The notes below the pieces were generated by a model. That model was not told where the DNA came from, did no database searches, and was given only the letters and a program-made list of their open reading frames with translations. Source: Paracoccus sediminilitoris (GTDB taxonomy: Bacteria; Pseudomonadota; Alphaproteobacteria; Rhodobacterales; Rhodobacteraceae). Taken from it: a stretch of DNA of 64,000 nucleotides. The translations under genes were made by a program, and so were the position numbers. The DNA lies in NCBI RefSeq assembly GCF_003259195.1, contig NZ_QJPK01000006.1, positions 124,001 through 188,000 of the forward strand. The letters are read 5' to 3'. Of the stretch, positions 18,884-28,545 are shown piece after piece. The first letter of the stretch is position 1. Each line of letters opens with the position of its first letter.

Positions 18884-18962
18884 AAGGCGCTCTCCCTGTT
18901 GTCGGTTTCTTGTTCAGCGCTGATGCAGGTTAAGCGGGCATCCGCCATTCTTGCAACTGAAT

Positions 18963-18974
18963 TGTATGCCTACA
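18963..18974. promoter_or_regulatory. Possible operator upstream of the polyamine operon
   Basis: TGTATGCCTACA is an inverted repeat (TGTA-N4-TACA) about 80 bases before the PotA-like start. This spacing and half-site resemble GntR-family operators. No regulator gene is adjacent, so the call is tentative. Confidence 0.22.
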
Positions 18975-18984
18975 TGCCGACATG

Positions 18985-19018
18985 AAAACGCGCCCGACAG
19001 GCCAATCAGGCCTGGGGC
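18985..19018 (-). terminator. Possible terminator after the DbpA-type helicase
   Basis: On the minus strand GCCC-CAGGCC, a TGATT loop and GGCCTG-TC-GGGC form a bulged stem followed by GCGTTTTC. It lies about 90 bases past the helicase stop and ahead of the next operon. The T run is short. Confidence 0.4.
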
Positions 19019-19105
19019 TCGTCGAATTCTTGCTGTGATCCCGCCCGGGCCGGCGCTGCCCTTCGAGGGGGCACGGCGCCAAGGAATCAGGCAGGGGACA
19101 ATTGG

Positions 19106-21037
19106 TCAGTCGGGGCGCTTGCCACCCTTGCGGTGCGGCTTGCCGGCCGACTTTTCAAAGCGCGGCTTGCCCTTGGCAGCCCATGCGGGTTTTGCCGGAC
19201 CACCGGGCTTGCGCGGACCCGCGCCATCGGCCGATGATTTCTTTTTCCACGCCTTCACCGCGGGCTTGGGGCCTTCGGTGCGCGGATCGGCCAATCCGGC
19301 GTCGTCGGGAATCCAGCCGCCCTTGGCCGCCTTGACGCGATCCTGGTGGGACCCGTCATCCTTGCGGCGCGGCGCGGGCTTGGCGCGGGAAGGGCGATCT
19401 TCGCGCGGGCCATCGTAACGAAGCGCGCGGGGCGCCCGTTCGATCGGGGCGTCCAGGTCGGGCGCGCCGTCCATGCGACGCATGGACACCTCGGGGGTGA
19501 TCTCCATGAAATCGCCAAAGCGGTCGGCGACCTCCTGGGCGATCTGGACATAGCTCAGGTCCTGCTTGACGCGGATCGCGCCGATGCCGTCACGGGTGAT
19601 CCCGCCCGCATCGCAGATCTTGGGCAGCAGCCAGCGCGCCTCGGCGCGGCCCGAATGGCCGACCGACAGGGTGAACCAGACCGAAGGCCCGAATTCGCGC
19701 GGCGCACGCGGCGCCATGGGTGCGGGCGGGGCCTGCGTCTCCATCAGCTCCTCGGCGGCGGGACGGCCCTCGCGCCACATGCGCAGGAAGGCGACGGCCA
19801 CCTGTTCGGCGCCGAACTTCTCCAGCAGCTGGGCGGCCAGGGGCGCGTCTTCGCCCGGCGCGTCGCGCAGTGCTTCGTGCTCCAGCATGCGCTGGTCGTC
19901 GCGTTCGCGCACCTCGTCCGCGGAAGGCGCCTTGGCCCATTCGGCCACGACCTTGGCGTTCTGCATCAGGCGCTGCGCGCGCTTGTAATCCGACGACGGC
20001 ACGATCAGCGCCGAAACGCCCTTGGACCCGGCACGACCCGTGCGGCCCGAACGGTGCAGCAGGGTTTCGGGGTTGGTCGGCAGATCGGCGTGGATCACCA
20101 GTTCCAGCCCCGGCAAGTCGATGCCGCGTGCGGCCACGTCGGTCGCGATGCAGACGCGGGCGCGTCCGTCGCGCAGCGCCTGCAGGGCGTGGGTGCGTTC
20201 CTGCTGGCTCAGCTCGCCCGACAGGGCAACGCATTTGAAGCCGCGGTTCGACATGCGCGCCAGCAGGTGGTTCACGTTGGCGCGGGTCTTGCAGAACACG
20301 ATCGAGGTCTGGGCCTCGTGCATGCGCAGCAGGTTGAAGATGGCCGGTTCGCGGTCGCGCGGCGTGACGCTGTAGGCGCGATAGGCGATGTCGCCGTGCT
20401 GACGGGCCTCGCCCATGGCGGCGATGCGCAGGGCGTCACGCTGGAAATCGCGGGCCAGCTTTTCGATGGCGGGCGGCACCGTGGCCGAGAACATCAGCGT
20501 GCGGCGTTCCGCGGGCGCGGCGGCCAGAATGTATTCCAGGTCGTCGCGGAAACCCAGGTCCAGCATCTCGTCGGCCTCGTCCAAGACGGCGGCGCGCAGC
20601 GATGCCAGGTCTAGGCTGCCCCGGTCGATATGATCGCGCAGGCGGCCCGGCGTGCCGACGACGATCTGGGCGCCCTGCTGCAGGTTGCGGCGTTCCGTGC
20701 GGTAATCCATGCCGCCGACGCAGGTCGCGATCCGCGCGCCCGTTCCGGCATAGAGCCATTCCAGTTCGCGCGCCACCTGCAGGGCCAGTTCGCGGGTGGG
20801 CGCGATGGCCAGGGCCAGCGGACGATCACCGTCCAGCCGCTGTCCGTCCAGCAGCAGGTCGGCGCCGATAGCCAGGCCGAAGGCCACGGTCTTGCCCGAT
20901 CCGGTCTGCGCCGAAACCAGCAGGTCGCGGCCCTGGGCTTCGTCGGCCAGAACGGCGGATTGCACGGAGGTCAGGCTTTCATAGCCCTTGGAAGCCAGCG
21001 CCGCCTGAAGCGGTGCGGGGAAGTTCAATTCGGTCAT
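19106..21037 (-). CDS. DEAD-box RNA helicase with DbpA-type RNA-binding domain
   Basis: The 643-residue helicase has the core motifs AQTGSGKT, PTREL, TPGRLRDHI, DEAD(E), SATVP, ATDVAARGIDLP and HRSGRTGRAG in the first 370 residues. After a linker comes a DbpA/CsdA-type RNA-binding domain (about 475-560, containing GAIRVKQDLSYVQI), followed by a Lys/Arg/Pro-rich tail of about 80 residues that probably binds RNA non-specifically. Such proteins act in ribosome assembly and cold adaptation. The frame extends upstream past the chosen ATG, but those codons lack helicase similarity. Confidence 0.93.
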   Translation of the reverse strand: MTELNFPAPLQAALASKGYESLTSVQSAVLADEAQGRDLLVSAQTGSGKTVAFGLAIGADLLLDGQRLDGDRPLALAIAPTRELALQVARELEWLYAGTGARIATCVGGMDYRTERRNLQQGAQIVVGTPGRLRDHIDRGSLDLASLRAAVLDEADEMLDLGFRDDLEYILAAAPAERRTLMFSATVPPAIEKLARDFQRDALRIAAMGEARQHGDIAYRAYSVTPRDREPAIFNLLRMHEAQTSIVFCKTRANVNHLLARMSNRGFKCVALSGELSQQERTHALQALRDGRARVCIATDVAARGIDLPGLELVIHADLPTNPETLLHRSGRTGRAGSKGVSALIVPSSDYKRAQRLMQNAKVVAEWAKAPSADEVRERDDQRMLEHEALRDAPGEDAPLAAQLLEKFGAEQVAVAFLRMWREGRPAAEELMETQAPPAPMAPRAPREFGPSVWFTLSVGHSGRAEARWLLPKICDAGGITRDGIGAIRVKQDLSYVQIAQEVADRFGDFMEITPEVSMRRMDGAPDLDAPIERAPRALRYDGPREDRPSRAKPAPRRKDDGSHQDRVKAAKGGWIPDDAGLADPRTEGPKPAVKAWKKKSSADGAGPRKPGGPAKPAWAAKGKPRFEKSAGKPHRKGGKRPD

Positions 21038-21265
21038 TTGATTCGCCAAATGGGGGGTGTCGTTCACCCGATGAGCGGCACCCCGTCGCTGCGACCGGCC
21101 CACCCTGCACCCGCCGCCCCGGACATGCGGAGCCAAAGATGGGTTCCTAGTGCAGGCGCGCCGTAAAGTCCACCGAAGATCTGAACTGATTTCCTGTCCG
21201 CCTTTTCCTTGACTTGGCCCCTGCCGGCAGCCCTGATGCGCGCGACCCCGATCACAGGTTTCCAG

Positions 21266-22558
21266 ATGACCCGGACAGCACATCCCCCGATCAAGGATGC
21301 CATCAGAACATGGGCGCGGATCGCCGCGCTCAGCTTTGGCGGGCCCGCCGGCCAGATCGCCGTCATGCACCGCATCCTGGTCGAGGAACGCCGCTGGATC
21401 GACGAGGATCGTTTCCTGCACGCGCTGAATTTCTGCATGCTGCTACCCGGCCCCGAGGCGCAGCAGCTGGCCACCTATATCGGCTGGCTGATGCATGGCG
21501 TGCGCGGCGCACTGATCGCGGGGGTGCTGTTCATCCTGCCGGGGGTGGTGGCGATCATGGCGCTCAGCGTGGTCTATGTCACGCTTGGCGATGTGGGCAT
21601 CGTGGCGGGGATTTTCTTCGGGCTGAAGGCGGCGGTGCTGGCGATCGTGGTGCAGGCGGTTATCCGGCTTGCCGGGCGGGCGCTGAAGGGATGGGCGTTG
21701 CGCATCATCGCGGGGGCGGCCTTCGTGGCGCTCTTCGCGCTGGACGCGCCCTTTCCGCTGGTCATCGCGCTGGCCGCCCTGACCGGCGCGATGATGGGGG
21801 GAACCCCGACCCCGGACGGCACCGGCACCGCCCTGCCTGTTCAGGACGCGCGCGCCGCCCGCCGCGCGGCCTTCTGGGCGCTGGTGTTGTGGCTGGTCCC
21901 GGTCCTGGCGCTGGTGCTGCTGGCGCCGGGCAGCGTCTTTGCCGATATCGCCACCTTCTTTTCGCGGCTGGCCGTACTGTCCTTCGGGGGTGCCTATGCC
22001 GTTCTGGCCTGGGTCGGCCAAGAGGCCGTGGGCCATTACGGCTGGCTGCAGCCCACCCAAATGCTGGACGGTCTGGGCATGGCCGAAACCACGCCCGGAC
22101 CTCTAATCATGGTGCTGCAGTTCGTGGGGTTCATGGCGGCCTATGGCGCGGACCATGCCCATCCGCTGCTGGCCGCCATGCTGGCCGGGCTGCTGGCGAC
22201 CTGGGTCACCTTCGCGCCCTGCTTCGCCTTCATCTTCATCGGCGCCCCCTTCATGGAGGGTTTGCGCCGCAGCGCCCGCCTGTCGGCCGCCCTGCGCGCC
22301 GTCACCGCCGCCGTCGTGGGCGTCATCCTGAATCTGGCCGTCTGGTTCGCCATCCACCTGATCTGGCAGCAGACCGTCGCATGGGACGCAGGCCCGATCC
22401 ATCTGCGGCTGCCGGTCATGGTCTCGCTGGACCCGGTGGCGGCGCTGCTGTGCGCGGCGACGCTGGTCGTTGCGCTGTGGCTGCGGCCGGGCATGGCCAT
22501 CCTGTTGGGTGGGGCGGCTTTGGCGGGGATCGCGCTGCAGATGGCGGGATTGACCTGA
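21266..22558 (+). CDS. chrA: Chromate transporter (ChrA family)
   Basis: This 430-residue membrane protein has two homologous halves (about residues 15-190 and 220-400), the long-chain form of the CHR family that exports chromate. Each half carries the family motif: SFGGPAGQIAVMH with FCMLLPGPEAQQLATYIG in the first, and SFGGAYAVLAWVGQEAVG with GMAETTPGPLIMV in the second. Upstream in-frame ATGs at 21209 and 21236 are possible starts. It diverges from the helicase and stands alone, without a ChrB regulator. Confidence 0.9.
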   Translation: MTRTAHPPIKDAIRTWARIAALSFGGPAGQIAVMHRILVEERRWIDEDRFLHALNFCMLLPGPEAQQLATYIGWLMHGVRGALIAGVLFILPGVVAIMALSVVYVTLGDVGIVAGIFFGLKAAVLAIVVQAVIRLAGRALKGWALRIIAGAAFVALFALDAPFPLVIALAALTGAMMGGTPTPDGTGTALPVQDARAARRAAFWALVLWLVPVLALVLLAPGSVFADIATFFSRLAVLSFGGAYAVLAWVGQEAVGHYGWLQPTQMLDGLGMAETTPGPLIMVLQFVGFMAAYGADHAHPLLAAMLAGLLATWVTFAPCFAFIFIGAPFMEGLRRSARLSAALRAVTAAVVGVILNLAVWFAIHLIWQQTVAWDAGPIHLRLPVMVSLDPVAALLCAATLVVALWLRPGMAILLGGAALAGIALQMAGLT

Positions 22559-22601
22559 TCCCCCTTGCGGGCCTTTCCGCATCCCGCTAGCCTTTGCCTG
22601 C

Positions 22602-22690
<89 letters not shown>

Positions 22691-22766
22691 CAGATGATCG
22701 CGGGGCCAGTCCCGTCCTTTGTTCCCCCTTGCGCCGTCCTGTCCCCGACCGCACAAGGAGCGCAAC

Positions 22767-23573
22767 GTGACCGCCATCGCCCTGACCATCGCCGGTTCCG
22801 ATTCCGGCGGAGGCGCCGGCATCCAGGCCGACCTCAAGACATTTTCCGCGCTTGGCGTCTATGGGGCCAGCGTCATCACCGCCCTGACCGCCCAGAACAC
22901 CCGCACCGTGGCCCGCGTCCAGCCCGCAGGCCCCGCCATGATCGCGGCGCAGATCGCGACCGTCTTCGACGATCTCGACATCCGCGCGGTCAAGCTGGGG
23001 ATGCTCGGCGACGGCCCCGCCATCCGCGCCGTGGCCGAGGGGCTGGCGGGGCGCGACCTGCCCATCGTGCTGGACCCGGTGATGGTGGCGAAATCAGGCG
23101 ACGCGCTGCTGGCCGACGATGCCATCGACGGGTTGCGCGCCCTCCTGCTGCCCCGCGCCACCCTGCTGACCCCGAACCTGCCCGAAGCCGCCCGCCTGAC
23201 GGGCACGCCCCCGGCCCGGTCCCGCGACCAGATGCACGGCCAGGCGTTGGCGCTGATGCAGATGGGCGCGCAGGCCGTGCTGTTGAAGGGCGGACATGGG
23301 CAAGGGCCGCAATGCCATGACCTGCTGATGACGCCCGATGATGGCCCACGCTGGCTCTCGGCCCCCCGCCATGCCACCCGCAACACGCATGGCACCGGCT
23401 GCACCCTGTCGGCGGCCATTGCGGCGGAACTGGCCAAGGGGTGGCCTTTACAGGACGCCGTCGCTGCGGCGCACTGCTATCTGCAGGGGGCCATCGCGGC
23501 GGCGGACAGCCTGACGGTCGGACAGGGCCATGGGCCGGTGCATCACTTTCACGCGGTCTGGCCCCATGCGTGA
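22767..23573 (+). CDS. thiD: Hydroxymethylpyrimidine (phosphate) kinase
   Basis: The 268-residue kinase phosphorylates HMP and HMP-P to HMP-PP for thiamine synthesis. It shows the ribokinase-fold signatures [18 protein letters not shown] at the N-terminus, [11 protein letters not shown] in the middle and [20 protein letters not shown] near the C-terminus (anion hole and catalytic base region). The start is a GTG eight bases after AAGGAG; earlier frame codons overlap the riboswitch expression platform. It is the first gene under TPP riboswitch control and overlaps thiO by eight bases. Confidence 0.95.
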   Translation: MTAIALTIAGSDSGGGAGIQADLKTFSALGVYGASVITALTAQNTRTVARVQPAGPAMIAAQIATVFDDLDIRAVKLGMLGDGPAIRAVAEGLAGRDLPIVLDPVMVAKSGDALLADDAIDGLRALLLPRATLLTPNLPEAARLTGTPPARSRDQMHGQALALMQMGAQAVLLKGGHGQGPQCHDLLMTPDDGPRWLSAPRHATRNTHGTGCTLSAAIAAELAKGWPLQDAVAAAHCYLQGAIAAADSLTVGQGHGPVHHFHAVWPHA

Positions 23574-24537
23574 CATCACCATCATCGGCGCGGGCGTGGC
23601 AGGGCTGTTTGCGGCGTGGCACCTGTCGCAGCAGGGCTGGCACCCCCGCATCATCGACCGGAACGGCGCGCCGGGCCCGCATGGCTGTTCCTGGTGGGCG
23701 GGCGGCATGCTGGCGCCCATCTGCGAAGGCGTCACCGCCGATCCGCTGATCGCCCGTCTTGGTGGGCAGGCGGCCGATGACTGGGCGCAGGTCACCACCG
23801 TCACGCGCCGCGGCACGCTGGTCCTGGCGCTGGACCGCGACCGGGCCGAGCTGTCGCGCTTTGCCCGCCTCGCACCGGGGCACCGGATGCTGGACGGGGC
23901 TGCGCTGGCGGCGCTGGAGCCCGATCTGGCCGACCACCGCCACGCCCTGCATGTCCCGTCCGAGGCGCATCTGAAACCCCGGCAGGCGCTGACCGATCTG
24001 GTTACGGCCCTGCACAACCGGGACATCACCATCGAAACCGACCAGGCGCAGCCGCAGGATGTGACAGGTCCGGTGATCGACGCACGCGGCATGGCCGCCG
24101 CCCTGCCCGACCTGCGCGGCGTCCGGGGCGAGATGGTCGTTCTTCACGCCCCCGACATCACCCTGTCGCGCCCCGTCCGGCTGCTGCATCCGCGCCACCC
24201 GCTTTATGTCGTGCCGCGCGGCGATGGCATCGTCATGCTGGGCGCGACCCAGATCGAGACCGAGGCGCGCCGCCCCATCACCGCCCGCGCCCTGCTGGAG
24301 CTGCTGTCGGCGGCCTATGCGCTGGATGCGCGCTTTGCCGAGAGCACGGTCCTGGAAACCGGCACCGACCTGCGGCCCGCCTTTCCTGACAACATTCCGC
24401 GGGTGACGGTGCGCGGGCGCGTGCTGCACCTGAACGGCCTGTTCCGCCACGGCTATCTGATGGCCCCCGCCCTGGCGCGACAGGCCGCCGATTACCTGAC
24501 CCGTGGCACCCGAGGAGAGCTGATCCATGAAGATTGA
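23566..24537 (+). CDS. thiO: Glycine oxidase-type FAD enzyme of thiazole synthesis
   Basis: The 323-residue FAD-dependent oxidoreductase has the dinucleotide-binding [14 protein letters not shown] at residues 8-21 and, near the C-terminus, [16 protein letters not shown], the DAO-family flavin segment. ThiO oxidises glycine to iminoglycine (dehydroglycine), which ThiG uses. The start lies inside the thiD end and the end overlaps thiS by eleven bases. Aerobic use of ThiO instead of ThiH fits an aerobic alphaproteobacterium. Confidence 0.93.
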   Translation: MRDITIIGAGVAGLFAAWHLSQQGWHPRIIDRNGAPGPHGCSWWAGGMLAPICEGVTADPLIARLGGQAADDWAQVTTVTRRGTLVLALDRDRAELSRFARLAPGHRMLDGAALAALEPDLADHRHALHVPSEAHLKPRQALTDLVTALHNRDITIETDQAQPQDVTGPVIDARGMAAALPDLRGVRGEMVVLHAPDITLSRPVRLLHPRHPLYVVPRGDGIVMLGATQIETEARRPITARALLELLSAAYALDARFAESTVLETGTDLRPAFPDNIPRVTVRGRVLHLNGLFRHGYLMAPALARQAADYLTRGTRGELIHED

Positions 24538-24724
24538 ACTGAACGGCACCCCCCACGACATCGCCGCCGCCACCGTCGCCGATGCGCTGGCCGAACTGGG
24601 CTGGGCCGATGCCCGCGTCGCCACCGCCCTGAACGGCGATTTCCTGCCCGCCGCCGCCCGCGCCACGCAGCCTCTGCAGGACGGCGACCGGCTGGAGGTT
24701 CTGGCCCCCATGCAGGGAGGATGA
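24527..24724 (+). CDS. thiS: Sulfur carrier protein ThiS
   Basis: The 65-residue ubiquitin-like protein ends in the diglycine needed for adenylation and thiocarboxylate formation (PMQGG). It supplies sulfur to the thiazole ring. The position between thiO and thiG, overlapping the first and three bases before the second, supports the call. Confidence 0.94.
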   Translation: MKIELNGTPHDIAAATVADALAELGWADARVATALNGDFLPAAARATQPLQDGDRLEVLAPMQGG

Positions 24725-24727
24725 GCC

Positions 24728-25489
24728 ATGCGTGATTTCTATGGCGTGACGCTGGACAGCCCGCTGATGCTGGGGACGGCGCAATACCCTTCACCGCAGG
24801 TGATGCAGCAGGCTTTCGCGGCATCCGGGGCCAGCGTGGCGACGGTGTCGCTGCGGCGCGAAAGCGGTCAGGGGCAGGCCTTCGGGCAGATGGTGCGCGA
24901 CCTTGGGGTCCGGATCCTGCCCAACACCGCCGGCTGTTACAACGCCCGAGAGGCGATCACCACCGCCCGCATGGCGCGCGAAATCTTCCAGACCAATTGG
25001 ATCAAGCTGGAAGTGATCGGCCATGCCGACACGCTGCAGCCCGACCCCTTCGGCCTGCTGGAGGCCGCCGAGACGCTGGCCGCAGATGGTTTCGACGTCT
25101 TCCCCTACACGACCGAGGATCAGGTGCTGGCCCGCCGCCTGGTCGATGCGGGATGTCGCGTGCTGATGCCCTGGGGTGCGCCCATCGGATCGGGCATGGG
25201 GCTGAACAACCGCCACGGGCTGCGCAGCCTGCGCGCGGCCTTTCCCGACATTCCCATGGTCATCGACGCCGGTCTGGGTCTGCCCAGCCATGCCGCCGAT
25301 GCGCTGGAAATGGGGTTCGACGCCGTGTTGTTGAACAGCGCCGTGGCGCAGGCGGGCGATCCGGTCGCCATGGCACGGGCCTTTGGGCTGGCCGTGCAGG
25401 CAGGGGCCATGGCGGCGGGCGCCGATCCGATGGGGGTGCGCGACATGGGCGTGCCCTCGACCCCGCTGATCGGAAAGGCGTGGTTGTGA
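24728..25489 (+). CDS. thiG: Thiazole synthase
   Basis: The 253-residue TIM-barrel enzyme joins DXP, iminoglycine and ThiS-thiocarboxylate to make the thiazole phosphate. The catalytic Lys is in [11 protein letters not shown] near residue 96; [28 protein letters not shown] and the preceding [10 protein letters not shown] bind substrate phosphate and close the active site. Length fits the family. The stop overlaps the thiE start (TGATG). Confidence 0.95.
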   Translation: MRDFYGVTLDSPLMLGTAQYPSPQVMQQAFAASGASVATVSLRRESGQGQAFGQMVRDLGVRILPNTAGCYNAREAITTARMAREIFQTNWIKLEVIGHADTLQPDPFGLLEAAETLAADGFDVFPYTTEDQVLARRLVDAGCRVLMPWGAPIGSGMGLNNRHGLRSLRAAFPDIPMVIDAGLGLPSHAADALEMGFDAVLLNSAVAQAGDPVAMARAFGLAVQAGAMAAGADPMGVRDMGVPSTPLIGKAWL

Positions 25490-26076
25490 TGCTGCCAAAA
25501 TTTTATCCCATCTTCGACGATGCGGCCTGGCTGGACCGCGCCCTGCCGCTTGGGGTCCGGCTGGTGCAACTGCGTATCAAGGACCGGCCGGTCGATCAGC
25601 TGCGCGACCAGATCCGCCGCGCGCTGATGCTGTCCCGGCGGCACGGGGCTGCGCTGGTCGTGAACGACCACTGGCAGATCGCCATCGACCAAGGCGCCGA
25701 GTGGCTGCATCTGGGGCAGGAGGATCTGGCGGATGCCGACCTGCCCGCCATCCGGCGCGCGGGGCTGCGGTTGGGGCTCTCCACCCATGATCATGCCGAA
25801 CTGGATCGCGCGCTGGCCTGCGCGCCCAATTATATCGCGCTTGGGCCGGTCTATCCGACCATTTTGAAGCAGATGGCATGGGGACCGCAGGGCTTGGCGC
25901 GGGTCACCGAATGGAAGCGCCTGATCGGCCCCATTCCCCTGGTCGCCATTGGCGGCTTCACCGTCGAACGCGCCAAGGGGGCCTTTGACGCGGGCGCCGA
26001 CGTCGTTTCTGCCGTGACCGACATCACGCTGAATGCCGACCCCGAGGCACGGATCCGCGAATGGCTGGCGATATGA
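25489..26076 (+). CDS. thiE: Thiamine-phosphate synthase
   Basis: The 195-residue TIM-barrel enzyme couples HMP-PP and thiazole phosphate to thiamine phosphate. It shows VQLRIKD, VNDHWQIAIDQGAEWLHLGQEDL and IALGPVYPTILK, the conserved pyrophosphate- and substrate-binding segments, and ends with IPLVAIGGFTVERA. It is short for the family (about 210). The start overlaps the thiG stop by one base and the end overlaps thiF by four. Confidence 0.95.
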   Translation: MLPKFYPIFDDAAWLDRALPLGVRLVQLRIKDRPVDQLRDQIRRALMLSRRHGAALVVNDHWQIAIDQGAEWLHLGQEDLADADLPAIRRAGLRLGLSTHDHAELDRALACAPNYIALGPVYPTILKQMAWGPQGLARVTEWKRLIGPIPLVAIGGFTVERAKGAFDAGADVVSAVTDITLNADPEARIREWLAI

Positions 26077-27029
26077 GCCGCTATGCCCGCCAGATGATCC
26101 TGCCCCGGATCGGGGCTGCGGGGCAGGACCGGCTGTCGCAGGCGCATGTGCTGATCGTCGGTGCGGGGGGCCTGGGCGTGCCCGCGCTGCAATATCTGGC
26201 CGGGGCCGGTGTCGGGCGGATCACCTTGGTGGATGGCGACCGGATCGAGGAAACGAACCTGCACCGCCAGCCGATCTATCCCATGGATGCCATCGGCCAG
26301 CCCAAGGCCACGGTTGCCGCCCGGATCATGGCCGCGATGAACCCCGAGATCCGCATCGAAGCGCGGACCGACTGGCTGGACCCCGCCAATGCGCGCGATC
26401 TGACCGCGCAGGCCGACCTGGTCCTGGATTGCGCCGACAGCTTTGCGGTGGCCCTGACCCTGTCGGATGCCTGCAGAACAGCGCGCGTGCCGCTGATCGC
26501 CGCGTCTGCGCTGGCGATGTCGGGCTATGTCGCGGGATGCTGCGGATCGGCGCCCAGCCTGCGGGCGATCTTTCCTGACCTGCCGACGGGCGGCGGCACC
26601 TGTGCCACCAATGGGGTGATGGGGCCGGTGGTGGGCATGATCGGCGCGCTGCAGGCACAGATGGCGATGGGGGTGCTGCTGGACCTCTCTGATCGGCCGC
26701 TTGGGCGGCTGGTCAGCCTAGATGCCGCGACCTGGCGAATGGGCGGCTTCCGCTTTGATGGCGCGCCCGAACCTGCGCGGCCCCTGCCCTTCATCGGACA
26801 AACGCAGATCACCGCAGCCGACCTGCTGATCGACCTGCGATCCGAGGCACCGCCATTCCGCGCCGATGCCCGCCACGTTCCCCCGGACGACATCGCCCAG
26901 CTGACCCCGCCCGCGGGCTGCCGCGTGGTGCTGGCCTGCCGGACCGGCCTGCGGGCGCATCATGCGGGCCAGACCCTGCGCCGCCATTGGGACGGAGAGA
27001 TCGCGCTGCTGGCACTGCCGGACGCATAG
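26073..27029 (+). CDS. thiF: ThiF/MoeB-family adenylyltransferase with rhodanese-like tail
   Basis: The 318-residue protein activates the ThiS C-terminus with ATP. GAGGLGVPALQYLAGAG (residues 30-46) binds the nucleotide, and DGDRIEETNLHRQ is the family catalytic stretch. TCATNGVMGP holds the conserved cysteine. The usual zinc-binding CxxC pairs are missing: the first reads PSLRAIFP and the second is absent. The last 70 residues form a short rhodanese-like domain with the active-site loop ACRTGLRA, which may receive sulfur directly. It closes the thi operon. Confidence 0.92.
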   Translation: MSRYARQMILPRIGAAGQDRLSQAHVLIVGAGGLGVPALQYLAGAGVGRITLVDGDRIEETNLHRQPIYPMDAIGQPKATVAARIMAAMNPEIRIEARTDWLDPANARDLTAQADLVLDCADSFAVALTLSDACRTARVPLIAASALAMSGYVAGCCGSAPSLRAIFPDLPTGGGTCATNGVMGPVVGMIGALQAQMAMGVLLDLSDRPLGRLVSLDAATWRMGGFRFDGAPEPARPLPFIGQTQITAADLLIDLRSEAPPFRADARHVPPDDIAQLTPPAGCRVVLACRTGLRAHHAGQTLRRHWDGEIALLALPDA

Positions 27030-27030
27030 G

Positions 27031-27057
27031 AAAAGGGCCGCCCCATCGGGACGGCCC
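27031..27057 (-). terminator. Terminator after metQ
   Basis: On the minus strand GGGCCGTCCC, a GATG loop and GGGCGGCCC form a GC-rich stem followed by TTTT. It lies nine bases after the metQ stop. Confidence 0.82.
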
Positions 27058-27065
27058 AGCCTGCC

Positions 27066-27839
27066 TCACCAGGAGGTGAGGACAGCACCTTCGTACTTGT
27101 CGTCGATGAATGTCTTAATCTCATCGCTCTGATAAGCCTCGACCAGGGTCTTGACCCACGGCTCGTCCTGGCGGCCCTCTTGAACCACGATGATGTTCAC
27201 ATAGGGGCTGTCGGCCTTTTCCATCGCGATGCTGTCATTGCGCGGCGACAGGCCCGAGGCCAGAGCATAGTTCGTGTTGATGATGGCGATATCGGCATCG
27301 GCCAGCGCGCGGGGCAGCTGGGCGGCGTCCAGTTCCAGGAAGTTCAGGTTCTTGGGGTTGTCCTGGATGTCCAGCGGGCTGGGGACCAGGCCCGTGCCTT
27401 CGGCCAGGGTAATGACGCCCAGATCCTGCAGCAGCAGCAGCGCGCGGCCGCCATTGGTCGGGTCGTTCGGGATGGCGACCTGTGCGCCGTCCTCCAGATC
27501 GTCGACCGATTTCAGCTGGTCGGAATAGATGCCCATGGGCGTGGTGATGGTGGTGCCCACCTCGACCAGCGCGAAGCCGCGATCCTTCATCTGGTTTTCC
27601 AGATAGGGGCGGTGCTGGAAGCTGTTGGCCTCCAGATCGCCATCGGCCAAGGCTTGGTTCGGGACGACGTAATCGGAAAACTCGATCACGTCGATGTTCA
27701 GGCCCATGGGTTCGGCGACCTTGGCGACCTCTTCCATGATTTCGGCATGTTCGCCGGGCGAGACACCAACCTTGATGTCCTCGGCCATGGCGGCGGTGCT
27801 CAGGGCCAGGGCGGATACGAATGTGGTCAGACGCAACAT
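27066..27839 (-). CDS. metQ: Methionine-binding protein of the MetNIQ transporter
   Basis: The 257-residue periplasmic protein has a Sec signal peptide (MLRLTTFVSALALSTAAMA) without a lipobox, so it is probably soluble rather than a lipoprotein. It shows the NlpA/MetQ signatures KVGVSPGEHAEI, EFSDYVVPNQALADGDLEANSFQH, IPNDPTNGGRALLLL and the C-terminal IKTFIDDKYEGAVL. The start ATG follows AAAGGAACACC. It is last in the metN-metI-metQ operon. Confidence 0.95.
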   Translation of the reverse strand: MLRLTTFVSALALSTAAMAEDIKVGVSPGEHAEIMEEVAKVAEPMGLNIDVIEFSDYVVPNQALADGDLEANSFQHRPYLENQMKDRGFALVEVGTTITTPMGIYSDQLKSVDDLEDGAQVAIPNDPTNGGRALLLLQDLGVITLAEGTGLVPSPLDIQDNPKNLNFLELDAAQLPRALADADIAIINTNYALASGLSPRNDSIAMEKADSPYVNIIVVQEGRQDEPWVKTLVEAYQSDEIKTFIDDKYEGAVLTSW

Positions 27840-27870
27840 AAAGGTGTTCCTTTCTTCTTGTGCGAAAATC

Positions 27871-28545
27871 TCAGTTGCCGCGATTGCGGGCGGCGCGGCG
27901 GTCCACGCGGGCGGCGATCCATTCGCCAAGCGACTGGACCAGCTGCACCATAACAATCAAGATGATGACGACGGCCAGCATCACGTCGGGCATGAAGCGC
28001 TGATAGCCATAGCGGATGCCCAGATCCCCAAGCCCCTGCCCGCCCACGGCCCCGACCATGGCCGAATAGCCGATCAGGCTGACGGCGGCCAAGGTCAGGC
28101 CCAAGGTGATGCCGGGCAGCGCCTCGGGGATCAGGACCTTGCGGATGATCTGCATCGGCGTCGCACCCATCGCGCGGGCGGCCTCGATCAACCCGGCCTC
28201 GACCTCGCGGATGGCGTTTTCGACCAGGCGGGCGATGAAGGGCACGGCCGCCAGCGTCAGCGGCACGATGGCCGCGTTGGTGCCGATGGATGTGCCGACG
28301 ATCATCCGCGTGAAGGGGATGATCGCCACGACCAGGATGATGAAGGGCACGGAGCGCGCCGCGTTCACAACCAGCCCCAGCACCTTGTTGATCCAGGGCG
28401 CCGACAGCAGCTCACCCCGCTGCGAGGTCGCAAGGAAAACCCCCAGAGGCAGTCCACCAAGCGTGCCCAGCACCGCCGAGATGGCGACCATGTACATCGT
28501 CTGCAGCGTGGCTTCCCACAGGATCGGGATCAGGTTAGCGGACAT
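27871..28545 (-). CDS. metI: Methionine ABC transporter permease
   Basis: The 224-residue permease has five helices and the ATPase-docking loop AARAMGATPMQIIRKVLIPEALPG. Length and opening match MetI. It overlaps the metN stop by eleven bases and precedes metQ by 31. Confidence 0.94.
   Translation of the reverse strand: MSANLIPILWEATLQTMYMVAISAVLGTLGGLPLGVFLATSQRGELLSAPWINKVLGLVVNAARSVPFIILVVAIIPFTRMIVGTSIGTNAAIVPLTLAAVPFIARLVENAIREVEAGLIEAARAMGATPMQIIRKVLIPEALPGITLGLTLAAVSLIGYSAMVGAVGGQGLGDLGIRYGYQRFMPDVMLAVVIILIVMVQLVQSLGEWIAARVDRRAARNRGN

Noticed and set aside
22990..24729. Minus-strand open frame of 579 codons across thiD-thiO-thiS
   Set aside because: It is antisense to three well-supported thi genes and has low-complexity Arg/Pro/Gly composition.
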